The notes under the pieces: model-generated
The model's input: the letters and a program-made list of their open reading frames with translations, nothing else
Database searches by the model: none
What the model was told of the DNA's origin: nothing
Position numbers and translations under genes: made by a program
From: Segatella buccae ATCC 33574
Lineage (GTDB): Bacteria > Bacteroidota > Bacteroidia > Bacteroidales > Bacteroidaceae
Direction: 5' to 3'
NCBI RefSeq assembly: GCF_000184945.1
Contig: NZ_GL586311.1
Span: forward strand, 23,663-87,662
DNA: 64,000 nt
In this document: piece by piece, positions 54,183 to 62,613 of the stretch
Numbering within the stretch: the stretch's first letter is position 1
How the letters are laid out: each line of letters begins with the position of its first letter

Positions 54183-54932
54183 ATGAGATTCATTTCATGG
54201 AACGTGAACGGCCTTCGTGCCTGTGTGAGCAAAGGTTTTGAGGAATCTTTCAAGGCTCTTGATGCCGACTTCTTCTGCCTGCAAGAGACCAAAATGCAGG
54301 AAGGGCAGCTCAACCTGCAATTTGAAGGCTACGACTCCTACTGGAACTATGCCGAGAAAAAAGGCTATTCGGGCACAGCCATCTACACCAAACATAAGCC
54401 ACTGAACGTGACCTACGGGCTCGGGATAGAAGAACACGACCACGAGGGACGTGTCATCACTCTCGAAATGGAGGATTTCTACCTCATCACCGTCTACACG
54501 CCCAACTCGCAGGACGAACTGCGACGGCTCAACTACCGCATGACTTGGGAAGACGACTTCCTCAAATACATACAGGGACTTGACGCGAAGAAGCCCGTCA
54601 TCGTGTGCGGTGACCTCAATGTGGCCCATGAGGAGATAGACCTCAAGAACCCGAAGACCAACCGTCGCAATGCGGGATTCACCGACGAGGAGCGGGAAAA
54701 GATGACCATTACACTGAATAGCGGTTTTACCGACAGCTTCAGATACAAATATCCCGAGCAAGTGACCTACTCATGGTGGTCGTACAGATTCCATGCCCGC
54801 GAGAAGAATGCAGGCTGGCGCATCGACTACTTCCTTATTTCCAACCGTCTGAGAGACCGCCTCGTCGATGCCAAAATACACACTGAAGTGTACGGAAGCG
54901 ATCACTGCCCTGTGGAACTGGACTTGAAATGA
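54183..54932 (+). CDS. xth: Exodeoxyribonuclease III (AP endonuclease)
   Basis: Repairs abasic sites and trims 3' ends. The 249-residue protein has the EEP-fold motifs SWNVNGLRA, LQETKMQ (metal Glu), VCGDLNVAH, WRIDYFL and the terminal SDHCPVELDL with the catalytic Asp-His. It probably shares a transcript with folE. An intrinsic terminator follows. Confidence 0.96.
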   Translation: MRFISWNVNGLRACVSKGFEESFKALDADFFCLQETKMQEGQLNLQFEGYDSYWNYAEKKGYSGTAIYTKHKPLNVTYGLGIEEHDHEGRVITLEMEDFYLITVYTPNSQDELRRLNYRMTWEDDFLKYIQGLDAKKPVIVCGDLNVAHEEIDLKNPKTNRRNAGFTDEEREKMTITLNSGFTDSFRYKYPEQVTYSWWSYRFHAREKNAGWRIDYFLISNRLRDRLVDAKIHTEVYGSDHCPVELDLK

Positions 54933-54989
54933 CCGGCCGCACTCCCGTTTCGGGCACAGGCAAAACACTTCCCTACTCCATAAATATCA

Positions 54990-55019
54990 AAAAGGACCCC
55001 TCTCACGAGGAGTCCTTTT
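54990..55019 (+). terminator. Terminator of xth
   Basis: A stem (54990-55002 with 55007-55019, one mismatch) with a 4-nt loop, ending in TTTTC. Confidence 0.8.
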
Positions 55020-55085
55020 CCTATTTGAACACTTCTATATTTATTTTATAAGAGAGATTTTAATTTTCCAATCTTTCAGCTGCCA

Positions 55086-55592
55086 TTACAGAAGCGACTT
55101 GAGTTCGCTAACAGGGCGCTTCTCCATTGTGCCGTCTTGGTAGGTCACGGTGTAGTAGGAATGCACCGACTTGCCGTTGGCAAACTGCACCACAGCAACA
55201 CCGCCCTCGCGCATTTGGAGTGTGAAATAGCCTTCACGCTTACCGTTGCGGTATTTGCCATGCCACTTCTCCTTGCCATTTACGTAATAGGTTGTCACTT
55301 CACCATTGAAGACCGTGTTCCGGTCATTACCCAAATCGATGAAGCTGTATTCTCCCTCAGCCTTGAGATTGCCATTCATATAGAAGTCTTGAAAGACATC
55401 CTTCTTGGCAGAACCCACGCCTTGGGTCATGAGCAGACGATAGTAACCGGCCTGTTCGGCACTGGTCACATTGAGCATATTGTCGGCGTAGTAGATTGTA
55501 TCGGCAACCACAGTGGCATTTTCAATGTGCTTGCGACCAAAACTTGCTACTGTCATCAAAGCAAAAACGGAAATCAAAAATACACGTCTCAT
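55086..55592 (-). CDS. Secreted MORN-repeat-like protein
   Basis: A 168-residue exported protein with a signal peptide (about 1-19). It contains repeats of the antitoxin-YwqK/MORN_2 type: DFYMNGNLKAEGEY, TTYYVNGKEKWHGKY and NGKREGYFTLQMREGG. These short beta-hairpin repeats occur in many Bacteroidota surface or periplasmic proteins. The function is unknown. A -7 box TATATTTG is on the minus strand at 55682-55675. Confidence 0.75.
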   Translation of the reverse strand: MRRVFLISVFALMTVASFGRKHIENATVVADTIYYADNMLNVTSAEQAGYYRLLMTQGVGSAKKDVFQDFYMNGNLKAEGEYSFIDLGNDRNTVFNGEVTTYYVNGKEKWHGKYRNGKREGYFTLQMREGGVAVVQFANGKSVHSYYTVTYQDGTMEKRPVSELKSLL

Positions 55593-56096
55593 AATTTTTA
55601 TTGTTTAGGTTTTTATTTTTGTTTATTGTTCTTTGGTCAGTCATCCAACAGATAATTATCTCTGTCTTACATTGCAAATATAACATATAAATATGAGACA
55701 GCGCACAAAATTAACACTATTTTATATATATTTTTCACCTCCAAAAAAGCCGTTATTCAAACACAAGGTTTCAATTTGAAAGTTGCCAAATTATCCACTC
55801 AAAACTTACACTTTGTAAAACACAAAATCCAATACAGACCATACACAAGCACGACGCATTACAAAACGTCACCAAACACCATCAAACGGACACTCTCCGT
55901 CACCGGACACACGCACATCGTTATCAATCAGCTTTGTAATGATAATATCAAACATATCAAAATGAACGTAGAAGCGGTTGCAACGTTACCAACAGGAAAG
56001 TCTGGCAAGGGTATAACATGACACAACGGACAGAAAAGTACGACTTTTCTGCCCGTTGTGATACACCGCCTGTTCCTTAATCCACACGCCGCCCTG
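55593..56096. other. AT-rich intergenic region
   Basis: Contains a -7 box for the MORN-repeat gene and the hairpin at 56022-56060. One 81-codon frame (55776-56021) has no similarity and unusual composition; I do not call it a gene. Confidence 0.5.
56022..56060 (-). terminator. Terminator of the DUF4251/TonB-C gene pair
   Basis: An 18-bp stem with one mismatch (56022-56039 with 56043-56060) and a 3-nt loop lies about 37 bases past the stop codon of the leftward gene. The T-run is weak. Confidence 0.6.
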
Positions 56097-57248
56097 TCAC
56101 TGCCACCTGACAGAGAGCGGGAAAGTAAACAGCGTGCGCACAGGCCGGCCATTCAACATGCCGGGCCTCATGCGGGGCATGAGGCGCACAAAGTTGGCCA
56201 CCAGCCGGTCGAAATAGGGCGATGAGGGTCTGACCACTCGAATGTTGCTGACACTGCCGTCGGACTCCACCACAAACCGGCAGACAAGACTTCCACGCGG
56301 ATCTTTCCTGACCTCATCGGGCAGAACCCGCACACTGCGCGAGAAAGCCACCGTCATAGGAATACTGTCCACTGCCGGACGGGGCATGGTGTCGACCACC
56401 ACATAGACCGAATCGCCTCCCGCATAGAAAGCGCGCACAGACTCCACCGCCCCGCTCTCCACGGGACGGGCTTTAAGCAACTTGCGGGTGGTTGATGAAA
56501 GCAGATGGTCCAACTCTCCGAGAGGCACATCCACCTTGTCGGAAACCGATGTCACGGGATCGGTGGCATAATACCAAGTGGTGTCGAAGTGCATCGACCG
56601 ACCGGCCAACGCCCCGAGAAAACTCACCATGCCGGGCAGGCCCGTTATAGAAAAATCGGTCGTGGAATGGTTCAACAGATAGGTGGAAAAACGGTTTGTG
56701 CCATCCGATTCTCCAGAAAACAAACTGTGTTTGAGCAATTCTTTCTCCGTTAACACCTTACCGGTGGTCATATCGTAGGTGAACAGCCGGCTGAGCGAGC
56801 GAGCCTGCCGGGACGACTTCTTCGCCGGTGTCACACGCAGAGACATGCGAAACGAGACATAACACCTCGGCTCATAGTAAAGCAACTGCAACAGGACATC
56901 AGCATAGCAAAACCTTTCGTCGTCGGGAATTTCCTCAAAGCGGGCCGTCACAGGACTGCCGAAAGAGTCCAGCCACCCCTCGTAGGCGGCATGCACGTCA
57001 TCAGCCGGCCGGCCGAACAGTTCTTTGGAGATATATTGCTGCAACGGACCGATGGGCACACCGTCCAGCACTTCGGGTATTTCCAATTCGACATCGATCA
57101 CACTTACGTCGCCCCCACGGTTGTAAAGCAAATGTTGTTTCTCATAGCTCACGCTATAATGCCGCCCCTCCCGCAGGGTCAACGCCCGCACTCCCAAAAC
57201 CGGCACCAGCAGGATGAGTATCATCAGTCGTTTCATCATCGCCATCAT
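56097..57248 (-). CDS. Exported protein with C-terminal TonB-like domain
   Basis: A 383-residue protein with a signal peptide (about 5-23). Residues about 25-240 resemble RsiV/DUF3298-type beta-sheet domains. The last 80 residues (SLVCRFVVESDGSVSNIRVV, then RMRPGMLNGRPVRTLFTFPL) have the pattern of a TonB C-terminal domain. No proline-rich spacer or membrane anchor joins them, so it is unlikely to energise receptors directly. It overlaps the DUF4251 gene by four bases (ATGA). Several Met codons at the start leave the exact start open. Confidence 0.75.
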   Translation of the reverse strand: MMAMMKRLMILILLVPVLGVRALTLREGRHYSVSYEKQHLLYNRGGDVSVIDVELEIPEVLDGVPIGPLQQYISKELFGRPADDVHAAYEGWLDSFGSPVTARFEEIPDDERFCYADVLLQLLYYEPRCYVSFRMSLRVTPAKKSSRQARSLSRLFTYDMTTGKVLTEKELLKHSLFSGESDGTNRFSTYLLNHSTTDFSITGLPGMVSFLGALAGRSMHFDTTWYYATDPVTSVSDKVDVPLGELDHLLSSTTRKLLKARPVESGAVESVRAFYAGGDSVYVVVDTMPRPAVDSIPMTVAFSRSVRVLPDEVRKDPRGSLVCRFVVESDGSVSNIRVVRPSSPYFDRLVANFVRLMPRMRPGMLNGRPVRTLFTFPLSVRWQ

Positions 57249-57739
57249 TCGTCCAACACCATTTCACCCGCAAACTGCACCTGTTCTCTCTCTTGAGCCG
57301 TCACGTCGAGCATCACGCGCCCATTGTCAAACACATCTATCACGTAGAGATAGCGATCTTCGTCATTGGTCACCCGCAACTCCACACGTGTGAGCCCATT
57401 CTTGAGCCGCCTCACCTGTCGGTCGCCCACCGGCGCGGTGAAATCGAGTGCCTTCCCGCCACCATAAGGCACGTGGTAGGCCCGCCCGAAATAAGGCAGC
57501 CGGGAATAGAGCGTGTCGCCCGACAGCCGGATGCCATAGCCGAAATCCACTGCGCGGGCAGCTCCCCGCCGCAGGTAGATGTAGTTCACATCCACCCGAA
57601 AGCGCATGCTGTCGAGCTTCTCCCCCACTCTTTGGGCAACATGGGCCGCCTTCGCGGCCCGCCCTTCTGCTGTTTGCCGCGACACGGTGCAAGCAGCCAG
57701 TCCGGCAACAGCTATCATCAACAAAAACAACTTCTTCAT
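57245..57739 (-). CDS. DUF4251 lipoprotein
   Basis: A 164-residue precursor with lipobox LAAC (Cys near residue 17), followed by an Ala/Arg-rich stretch and a DUF4251 beta-rich domain (DFGYGIRLSGDTLYSRLPYF, then YVIDVFDNGRVMLDVTAQER). DUF4251 proteins are common envelope proteins of Bacteroidota with unknown function. A longer start at 57745 would be TTG. It is co-transcribed with the TonB-like gene. Confidence 0.82.
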   Translation of the reverse strand: MKKLFLLMIAVAGLAACTVSRQTAEGRAAKAAHVAQRVGEKLDSMRFRVDVNYIYLRRGAARAVDFGYGIRLSGDTLYSRLPYFGRAYHVPYGGGKALDFTAPVGDRQVRRLKNGLTRVELRVTNDEDRYLYVIDVFDNGRVMLDVTAQEREQVQFAGEMVLDE

Positions 57740-57745
57740 AGCCAA

Positions 57746-58139
57746 AGTTCATGTTACATGGTAAAGTTACGACATTCTCCCGACAATCAGTCGTCCTTTA
57801 GCAATATTTAACCGTAGAAGACAGCCTTGCACCCTACAGGACGGAGACATGCCAACCTCGACTCCATTCCACTTGACATATAGCGAACTATTAAATCTTT
57901 CGAAAAAGCCTTACACGTCATTTTTCCACGCCCATCTTTCCGCCCCCTCCCATCCGTTTCATTCACCCCATCCGGCCCAAACGGCTTTGCAAAAGAGCCA
58001 CACTTGGAAGCTCATCCGGGCCGAACGACAACCTCGAAGAGGCCCTCTTACAAAGCCGATCGGGCCGGATTGTCTCCCACATCAGGATGGAAAAAGCCCC
58101 TTTAGGGAGTTGGGGAGCTTGTCGGGAGCTTTGGGGACT
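57746..58139. repeat. Composite element, copy D (middle part) in an intergenic region
   Basis: The AT-rich block (CATATAGCGAACTATTAAAT near 57878-57897 and GAAAAAGCCTTACA) and the GC-rich module (57966-58080, with GGCCCAAACGGCTTTGCAAAAG and CCACACTTGG units) are in the same order as copy A. The MITE-like end is absent. Confidence 0.7.
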
Positions 58140-58207
58140 AAAAAAGGGAACGCGTATGCGCTCCCTTTCCTACGGCAAAGATACGATATAAATGAGAAAA
58201 ATGCAAA
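58140..58207 (-). repeat. Promoter-hairpin micro-element, copy D
   Basis: On the minus strand TTTG (58207-58204), 20 bp, TATCTTTG (58183-58176), then AAAGGGAGCGC (58168-58158), loop ATAC, GCGTTCCCTTT (58153-58143) and a T-run. Stem bases differ from the other copies yet remain paired. Confidence 0.8.
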
Positions 58208-58326
58208 TCAAGAAAGAAAAAACAGGACACTCAGCGCGTAGCGTCATACCTCACACAGAAAGTGTGACCACACATGCCTTGGGCACACGAAACCGCCCGA
58301 CTCGCGCGGAAAACTCCGCCAACACC

Positions 58327-58752
58327 TCACCTCGTGTAAAACCGACGTGACCAACTGCCGTCTTTCTCACGCGTGAGCACCACAAGCCGTCGGTCGGTCA
58401 GCGTCTCTATCACAGAGTTGTCGCTCCCCTTGCTGTAGGTCACAACCAGTTGGTTGCCCGTCATCTGATAAGTGCCTGCCGTGGGATTCCACTGTCCGTC
58501 GTAGAATTCTTCAGTCATACACGACCCATTGCTGCGCAAAGTGAAACGCATGGCCAATTCACCCTCACGCTTAAACGTTTCCCGTTCGGTCTCCGTGGTT
58601 TCGGCATCAAACGAAACCTCGTTGACCATATACCACGTGCCTTGGATGTTCTCCTTGATCATGGGCAAATCGGCATCCTCAGAGCAGGCGGCAAAGCACA
58701 TACCCACATAGGCCAGCAAGAAGGCCAGCAAAAACTGTCTTGGCGTTTTCAT
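58327..58752 (-). CDS. Lipocalin-like lipoprotein
   Basis: A 141-residue precursor with lipobox FAAC (Cys near residue 23) and a short beta-barrel-type domain opening IQGTWYMVNEVSF, the usual start of lipocalin-like domains in Bacteroidota. It ends MTGNQLVVTYS..., LVVLTREKDGSW. It probably sits on the outer membrane. The ligand is unknown. A -7 box TATATTTG lies on the minus strand at 58777-58770. Confidence 0.8.
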   Translation of the reverse strand: MKTPRQFLLAFLLAYVGMCFAACSEDADLPMIKENIQGTWYMVNEVSFDAETTETERETFKREGELAMRFTLRSNGSCMTEEFYDGQWNPTAGTYQMTGNQLVVTYSKGSDNSVIETLTDRRLVVLTREKDGSWSRRFYTR

Positions 58753-59036
58753 ATCATCACGTTTGGGGACAAATATAGGAAAAAGTTTTCAATGTTGTAT
58801 CCCGTCATGTGCATTTTTTGTTCTCACAAGACAAAAAGCACGGCAAGGATGCACACTTTTCCACATCTGTGCACCCTCCCAACTGCTTTCTGATAACAAG
58901 AAATGTCCATCAGGCATCCCACCCCCCGTTATGACATCTGTCACTCGAGAAGCACCGGCTGGCAGGAAAAGTTTATTCTTTTGCCTTTATTTTTTACTTT
59001 ATTGACATTTTTCCTTACCTTTGCAAAAAACAAGCA

Positions 59037-59306
59037 ATGGCAACGGAAAGCAACGACAACACTGAGAAGGTCATCCACTTCATGAACCAACTCGAACAGC
59101 TCGGCCTACAGCTAAAGGCGGCCGGCGACGAACAGCGGCTCACGCTCGGCCGGCTACTGGCCTTGAAAAAGAAAAAGAAGACAGACACCGAGGAATACGC
59201 CCGGCTCACGGAACGCAGCAAGACACTCCAGGCCCTCATAGACAAATGGCGCCCCGTGTATCTGGAACGCATGGCATGGGTGAAAGAGGTGCAGGGAAAG
59301 AAATAG
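59037..59306 (+). CDS. Small charged coiled-coil protein
   Basis: An 89-residue hydrophilic protein without signal peptide or membrane segment. It is almost entirely helical, with heptad-like Leu spacing (about 10-80) and a KKKKK run near residue 45. A -7 box TACCTTTG at 59016-59023 would start transcription about 9 bases before the ATG, which supports a real gene. I do not recognise a family. Confidence 0.6.
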   Translation: MATESNDNTEKVIHFMNQLEQLGLQLKAAGDEQRLTLGRLLALKKKKKTDTEEYARLTERSKTLQALIDKWRPVYLERMAWVKEVQGKK

Positions 59307-59364
59307 AGCCGGGGCTTTGACAAGCGGCTGTAACGTTGCCGCCCGCTCTCCTATCCGGACGGAA

Positions 59365-59414
59365 AACACAGAAGACCGGCTCTCTCGCAGTTGAGAAAGC
59401 CGGTCTTCTGTGTT
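59365..59414. terminator. Bidirectional terminator between the small coiled-coil gene and the C10 protease gene
   Basis: A perfect 16-bp stem (59365-59380 with 59399-59414) has an inner CTC/GAG stem. It lies between convergent genes, and TTTTCC follows it on the minus strand. Confidence 0.75.
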
Positions 59415-59434
59415 CTTAAAATATCACAATGCCA

Positions 59435-62152
59435 CTATCCGCCATACACAAAGCGGTGGGCCGTATGCCGGCCCCGGGCCTCAATGCGCAAAATATACAC
59501 GCCACCGGACAAGCCTTGCAAGGAGATTGCAGCTTCGCTTCTGCCTGCCACAGAGACTTGCCGCACCAGCCGACCGTTGACATCAAACAGCCTCAACGCG
59601 AGCAGACTGCCGCCACGCACCTCAATGACTTTATTGCCATGAGTCACGGCCAGTTCTTCACCGCCACCGTCTGCACTTTCTATACCTGTGGCCCCGCCAT
59701 TGTCCGGAACATGCTTGCTGCCTTTAAAGGTAACATAATAGACGGGGATTCCGGAGTTTGAGATTTCAAAATCCTTGCCATCGCTGTTGCCATAGAGCAC
59801 CATCCGATAGCGTCGTCCGTTGACAACCGGCAAGTCGGTATTCTTCAGCCAACCGCTATTCACTTCAACTACGGCTCCCGGCACCACTGTCACCTGCTTA
59901 GGAGATTTAGTGAGCTTCAACATCTGACGGGTTGTCATGTCTTGCAAGAAAATGCTGACAGTGCCTTGATAAGTCTTCCCCAAGGTGGTCTTGAGTCTGG
60001 CCATGACGCCCAACAGGCTGTACCGCCCAAGGTCGATTTCCTCGCGTGAGATTGCATCCCTCCCATCGTCATAGAACACAATTTCCTGATTTTTCAACCA
60101 ACTGCCTGCCGACAAAGGCCGAATCTCCACAAAAGCACTTTCCTTGTCATGGAGTTTGCCCACCCGGTAGCGCACGGCCTGCCCGTCTTCAAGACCTCCC
60201 TGTCCGTCGTCTCCGATCACTTCAAGACGCACCTCATAGTGCCCGGGAGCAATGTCTTCGCCTAAGGTCAGGGGCACGGAAACATCGTTGGCAGAAAAAC
60301 CGTCAAACTCAACAGCCTTCTGTGTTCTCCCCACACAGGCCACCTTGCCATCCTTGCCGAGCAACAGCATCTTCACATAGCCGTCACGAGGCACTCCACT
60401 CAAATTTTTGAGGGGCAAAACGACCGTCGTCTTGCCACCCGGCACAAGCAGTCCGTCCACCACCGGTTCGCCCATCAGCTGGAAACCGGCTTCCTGTTTG
60501 TTCAGTTCAGCAATGCGTATGTTGGCGTTCGTCAACTCTATTTCCATCGTGGGCGCATTCTTCATCTTCACCCACTCGTCCCACTTGCCGTCCGGCAGCA
60601 AAGCCACACACATCGGCACAAGCCGGTAGTAACCGTTTGCCAGTTCCTTCAAAGGCACGTTTATCGTCTGCGGCGTATTGATGAGTCCGTCGCTGATAAG
60701 TGATTTGTCCTCGTATTGGGCAAAATGCCGGTTGGTGAAGCCGCCAGAAGCATAATCGTCGGAGGGACAGATCGCGACACGCTCCCCTACCGAATCATAA
60801 ATTCCGATACCGATGTCGCCCTTGAAGTTTTTCCCTTTATTCACGAAATGGCTCATAGCGACAGCCATCGTCCGGGTGCGTGGAAGCATCTTCTCTTCGG
60901 ACGACGGCAAGACGAGATAGCCTTCACCGTTGAACGAGAGTTGCGGACTGTCTTCCAAAAGCGCCTTATCCACGGGCATACTGCCCGGTTTGTTGGGGTG
61001 CGCGACAATGGCCTCGACACCATAGCTGAAAGCCAACGGCCGACCTCCAAACTCGCTGCCGCTCTGGCTCACGTTGAGAGCCGTGAGCGAATAGTAGCCG
61101 TCACTCTGTCCTCCCCAACCGAAATTCATGTGGAAGAGTCCGTTTTCGTCAAATCCGTCGGCTACCCACGCATGGCCGGAGCCACCGCCTTTGCCCGAAC
61201 CGGACAAATAGACAGGATAGCCGTTGAGCAATTCGCTTCGCAGAATGGCAGTAAAATTGGCAGCCCCTTCATTGAGTTTGCTGATGAACGCCACCGAATA
61301 GTCGAAGTTGTCTTTCAGGGCCTGATAGGCCAACCGACTCTGCGTACCGCTCGCCCGAGGCGTGTATTGCATCCTCACAGCGATACCCACATCGCTCATG
61401 AGTTTAGCAACGGCATCTTTCTGCACCTGCGTGGCTCCCCCAAAAGAGGCATAGGCGGGCAACATGTCGGCCCAAGCATAGTGTGAACGGCTGAAATCGG
61501 CCGACTTCTTCCGCCGGTCATAAGTCACGGTGTATTCCACCTTACCTTTCCCCGTTTCCGGCCAACGGTGATAGTACATCACCTGTGCCACCGCCGTGGC
61601 CACACAGCCGGTGTAGGGATAGCCCGTCATGCCGTTATAGGGTTCTGCCTGGCTCCATCGGCTTGCCAGCAGCGGGGCCACCGTCTTGCTGTATCGCGGA
61701 GTTTTAGCACGCTCGCCCGACACATGCTGAAGCCGTTGCAACTGTCTGAAACTACGCGTGTAGCCGGCCAACAACAACTTCACGCCGGGGTTGGCATGCA
61801 AAGTGTCGAGTTTGCCCTCGCGACTATAGGCAAGCACTTCGCCCATGTCGCCGTCACCGGAGACAATGACAAATCCCTTTCCTTGCACATCATTGAATAT
61901 ATAATAAGGTGTAACCGCATCCTTGCCCCCCTTTCCCTTCGTGGCCCGGGTGGAAATGTTTTTGGGCAAAGTGACATATTCCCGGGCAATGCGTAACGCC
62001 TGCCGGGGTGTCACCTGCTCCGCGCGGAGCGACAACAAGGGGAACAAGAACAGGCCGATGCCCACACACAAAGTCAAGGCGACGCTACCGAAGCGCAACC
62101 CGCATACAAAAATCGAGAACTTCTGATATGTCCTCTTAACTTGCTTTATCAT
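59435..62152 (-). CDS. C10-family cysteine protease (streptopain/interpain-like) with type IX sorting domain
   Basis: A secreted protease precursor of 905 residues: a long N-terminal signal region (to about residue 44), a propeptide (about 45-150), the C10 catalytic domain with Cys183 in YTGCVATAVAQVM and His327 in GSGHAWVADGFD plus NFGWGG, beta-sandwich modules (about 390-810) and a C-terminal type A sorting domain (LRLFDVNGRLVRQ...GVYILRIEARG). It should cross the outer membrane by type IX secretion. Relatives include P. intermedia interpain A and P. gingivalis periodontain/PrtT, which degrade host proteins. A GTG two codons upstream is the alternative start. Confidence 0.93.
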   Translation of the reverse strand: MIKQVKRTYQKFSIFVCGLRFGSVALTLCVGIGLFLFPLLSLRAEQVTPRQALRIAREYVTLPKNISTRATKGKGGKDAVTPYYIFNDVQGKGFVIVSGDGDMGEVLAYSREGKLDTLHANPGVKLLLAGYTRSFRQLQRLQHVSGERAKTPRYSKTVAPLLASRWSQAEPYNGMTGYPYTGCVATAVAQVMYYHRWPETGKGKVEYTVTYDRRKKSADFSRSHYAWADMLPAYASFGGATQVQKDAVAKLMSDVGIAVRMQYTPRASGTQSRLAYQALKDNFDYSVAFISKLNEGAANFTAILRSELLNGYPVYLSGSGKGGGSGHAWVADGFDENGLFHMNFGWGGQSDGYYSLTALNVSQSGSEFGGRPLAFSYGVEAIVAHPNKPGSMPVDKALLEDSPQLSFNGEGYLVLPSSEEKMLPRTRTMAVAMSHFVNKGKNFKGDIGIGIYDSVGERVAICPSDDYASGGFTNRHFAQYEDKSLISDGLINTPQTINVPLKELANGYYRLVPMCVALLPDGKWDEWVKMKNAPTMEIELTNANIRIAELNKQEAGFQLMGEPVVDGLLVPGGKTTVVLPLKNLSGVPRDGYVKMLLLGKDGKVACVGRTQKAVEFDGFSANDVSVPLTLGEDIAPGHYEVRLEVIGDDGQGGLEDGQAVRYRVGKLHDKESAFVEIRPLSAGSWLKNQEIVFYDDGRDAISREEIDLGRYSLLGVMARLKTTLGKTYQGTVSIFLQDMTTRQMLKLTKSPKQVTVVPGAVVEVNSGWLKNTDLPVVNGRRYRMVLYGNSDGKDFEISNSGIPVYYVTFKGSKHVPDNGGATGIESADGGGEELAVTHGNKVIEVRGGSLLALRLFDVNGRLVRQVSVAGRSEAAISLQGLSGGVYILRIEARGRHTAHRFVYGG

Positions 62153-62524
62153 TCTCACTAATTATTTTCTCGTAAATATCATAAAATCCAATGGCTTCCC
62201 CCAAGCGGGAAAGAGAACTGCCACCCACTCCGCAAAGGGCCTCAACCTTCTTTCAAGTTGCTTCTCCCCACACTTACAATCCCCACCTTCGGCCATTAGC
62301 ATCATTTTGGGGGCTGCAAAGATAAGCACTTTATTTGAAATTAAAGAAGCTATCGGTAAAATTCTACCCGTCTTCCATACAATCCGCTTTTCAGACGATA
62401 ACATCTCTAATGAAGGAATATCAATGGGATTAACCGATATAATCATCAAAACACTTCTACATAATCGGATAAACTGCAGAAGACATTCTGTATATGGAGT
62501 TGGAAACAGATAAACAGCAATTAG
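62153..62524. other. Intergenic region between the C10 protease and cas13b
   Basis: Contains a -7 box TATCTTTG on the minus strand (62324-62317) for the protease gene. I see no CRISPR repeats, tracrRNA-like pairing or small Cas gene. Base composition shifts toward A/T near 62330, ahead of cas13b. Confidence 0.6.
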
Positions 62525-62543
62525 TGCAAGAATGATTCTTGCA
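62525..62543. promoter_or_regulatory. 19-bp perfect palindrome upstream of cas13b, operator candidate
   Basis: TGCAAGAATGATTCTTGCA is symmetrical around its central base (9-bp arms). It ends 16 bases before the -33 box of the cas13b promoter. Neither side has a T-run, so it is not a terminator. Confidence 0.6.
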
Positions 62544-62559
62544 AAAACAAGATAAATTA

Positions 62560-62590
62560 TTTGTAGATAGAAAGAAAAATGCTATATTTG
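62560..62590 (+). promoter_or_regulatory. cas13b promoter
   Basis: TTTG at 62560-62563, 19 bp, TATATTTG at 62583-62590. The start is expected near 62596, so the leader is about 18 bases and translation begins at ATG 62614. Confidence 0.82.
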
Positions 62591-62613
62591 CCTTTCCTAA
62601 ATATATAACAATA

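Noticed and set aside
62153..62613. A CRISPR array or tracrRNA upstream of cas13b
   Set aside because: No direct repeats of 28-37 bases are visible; only a single palindrome and a promoter. Type VI-B arrays normally lie on the other side of cas13b.
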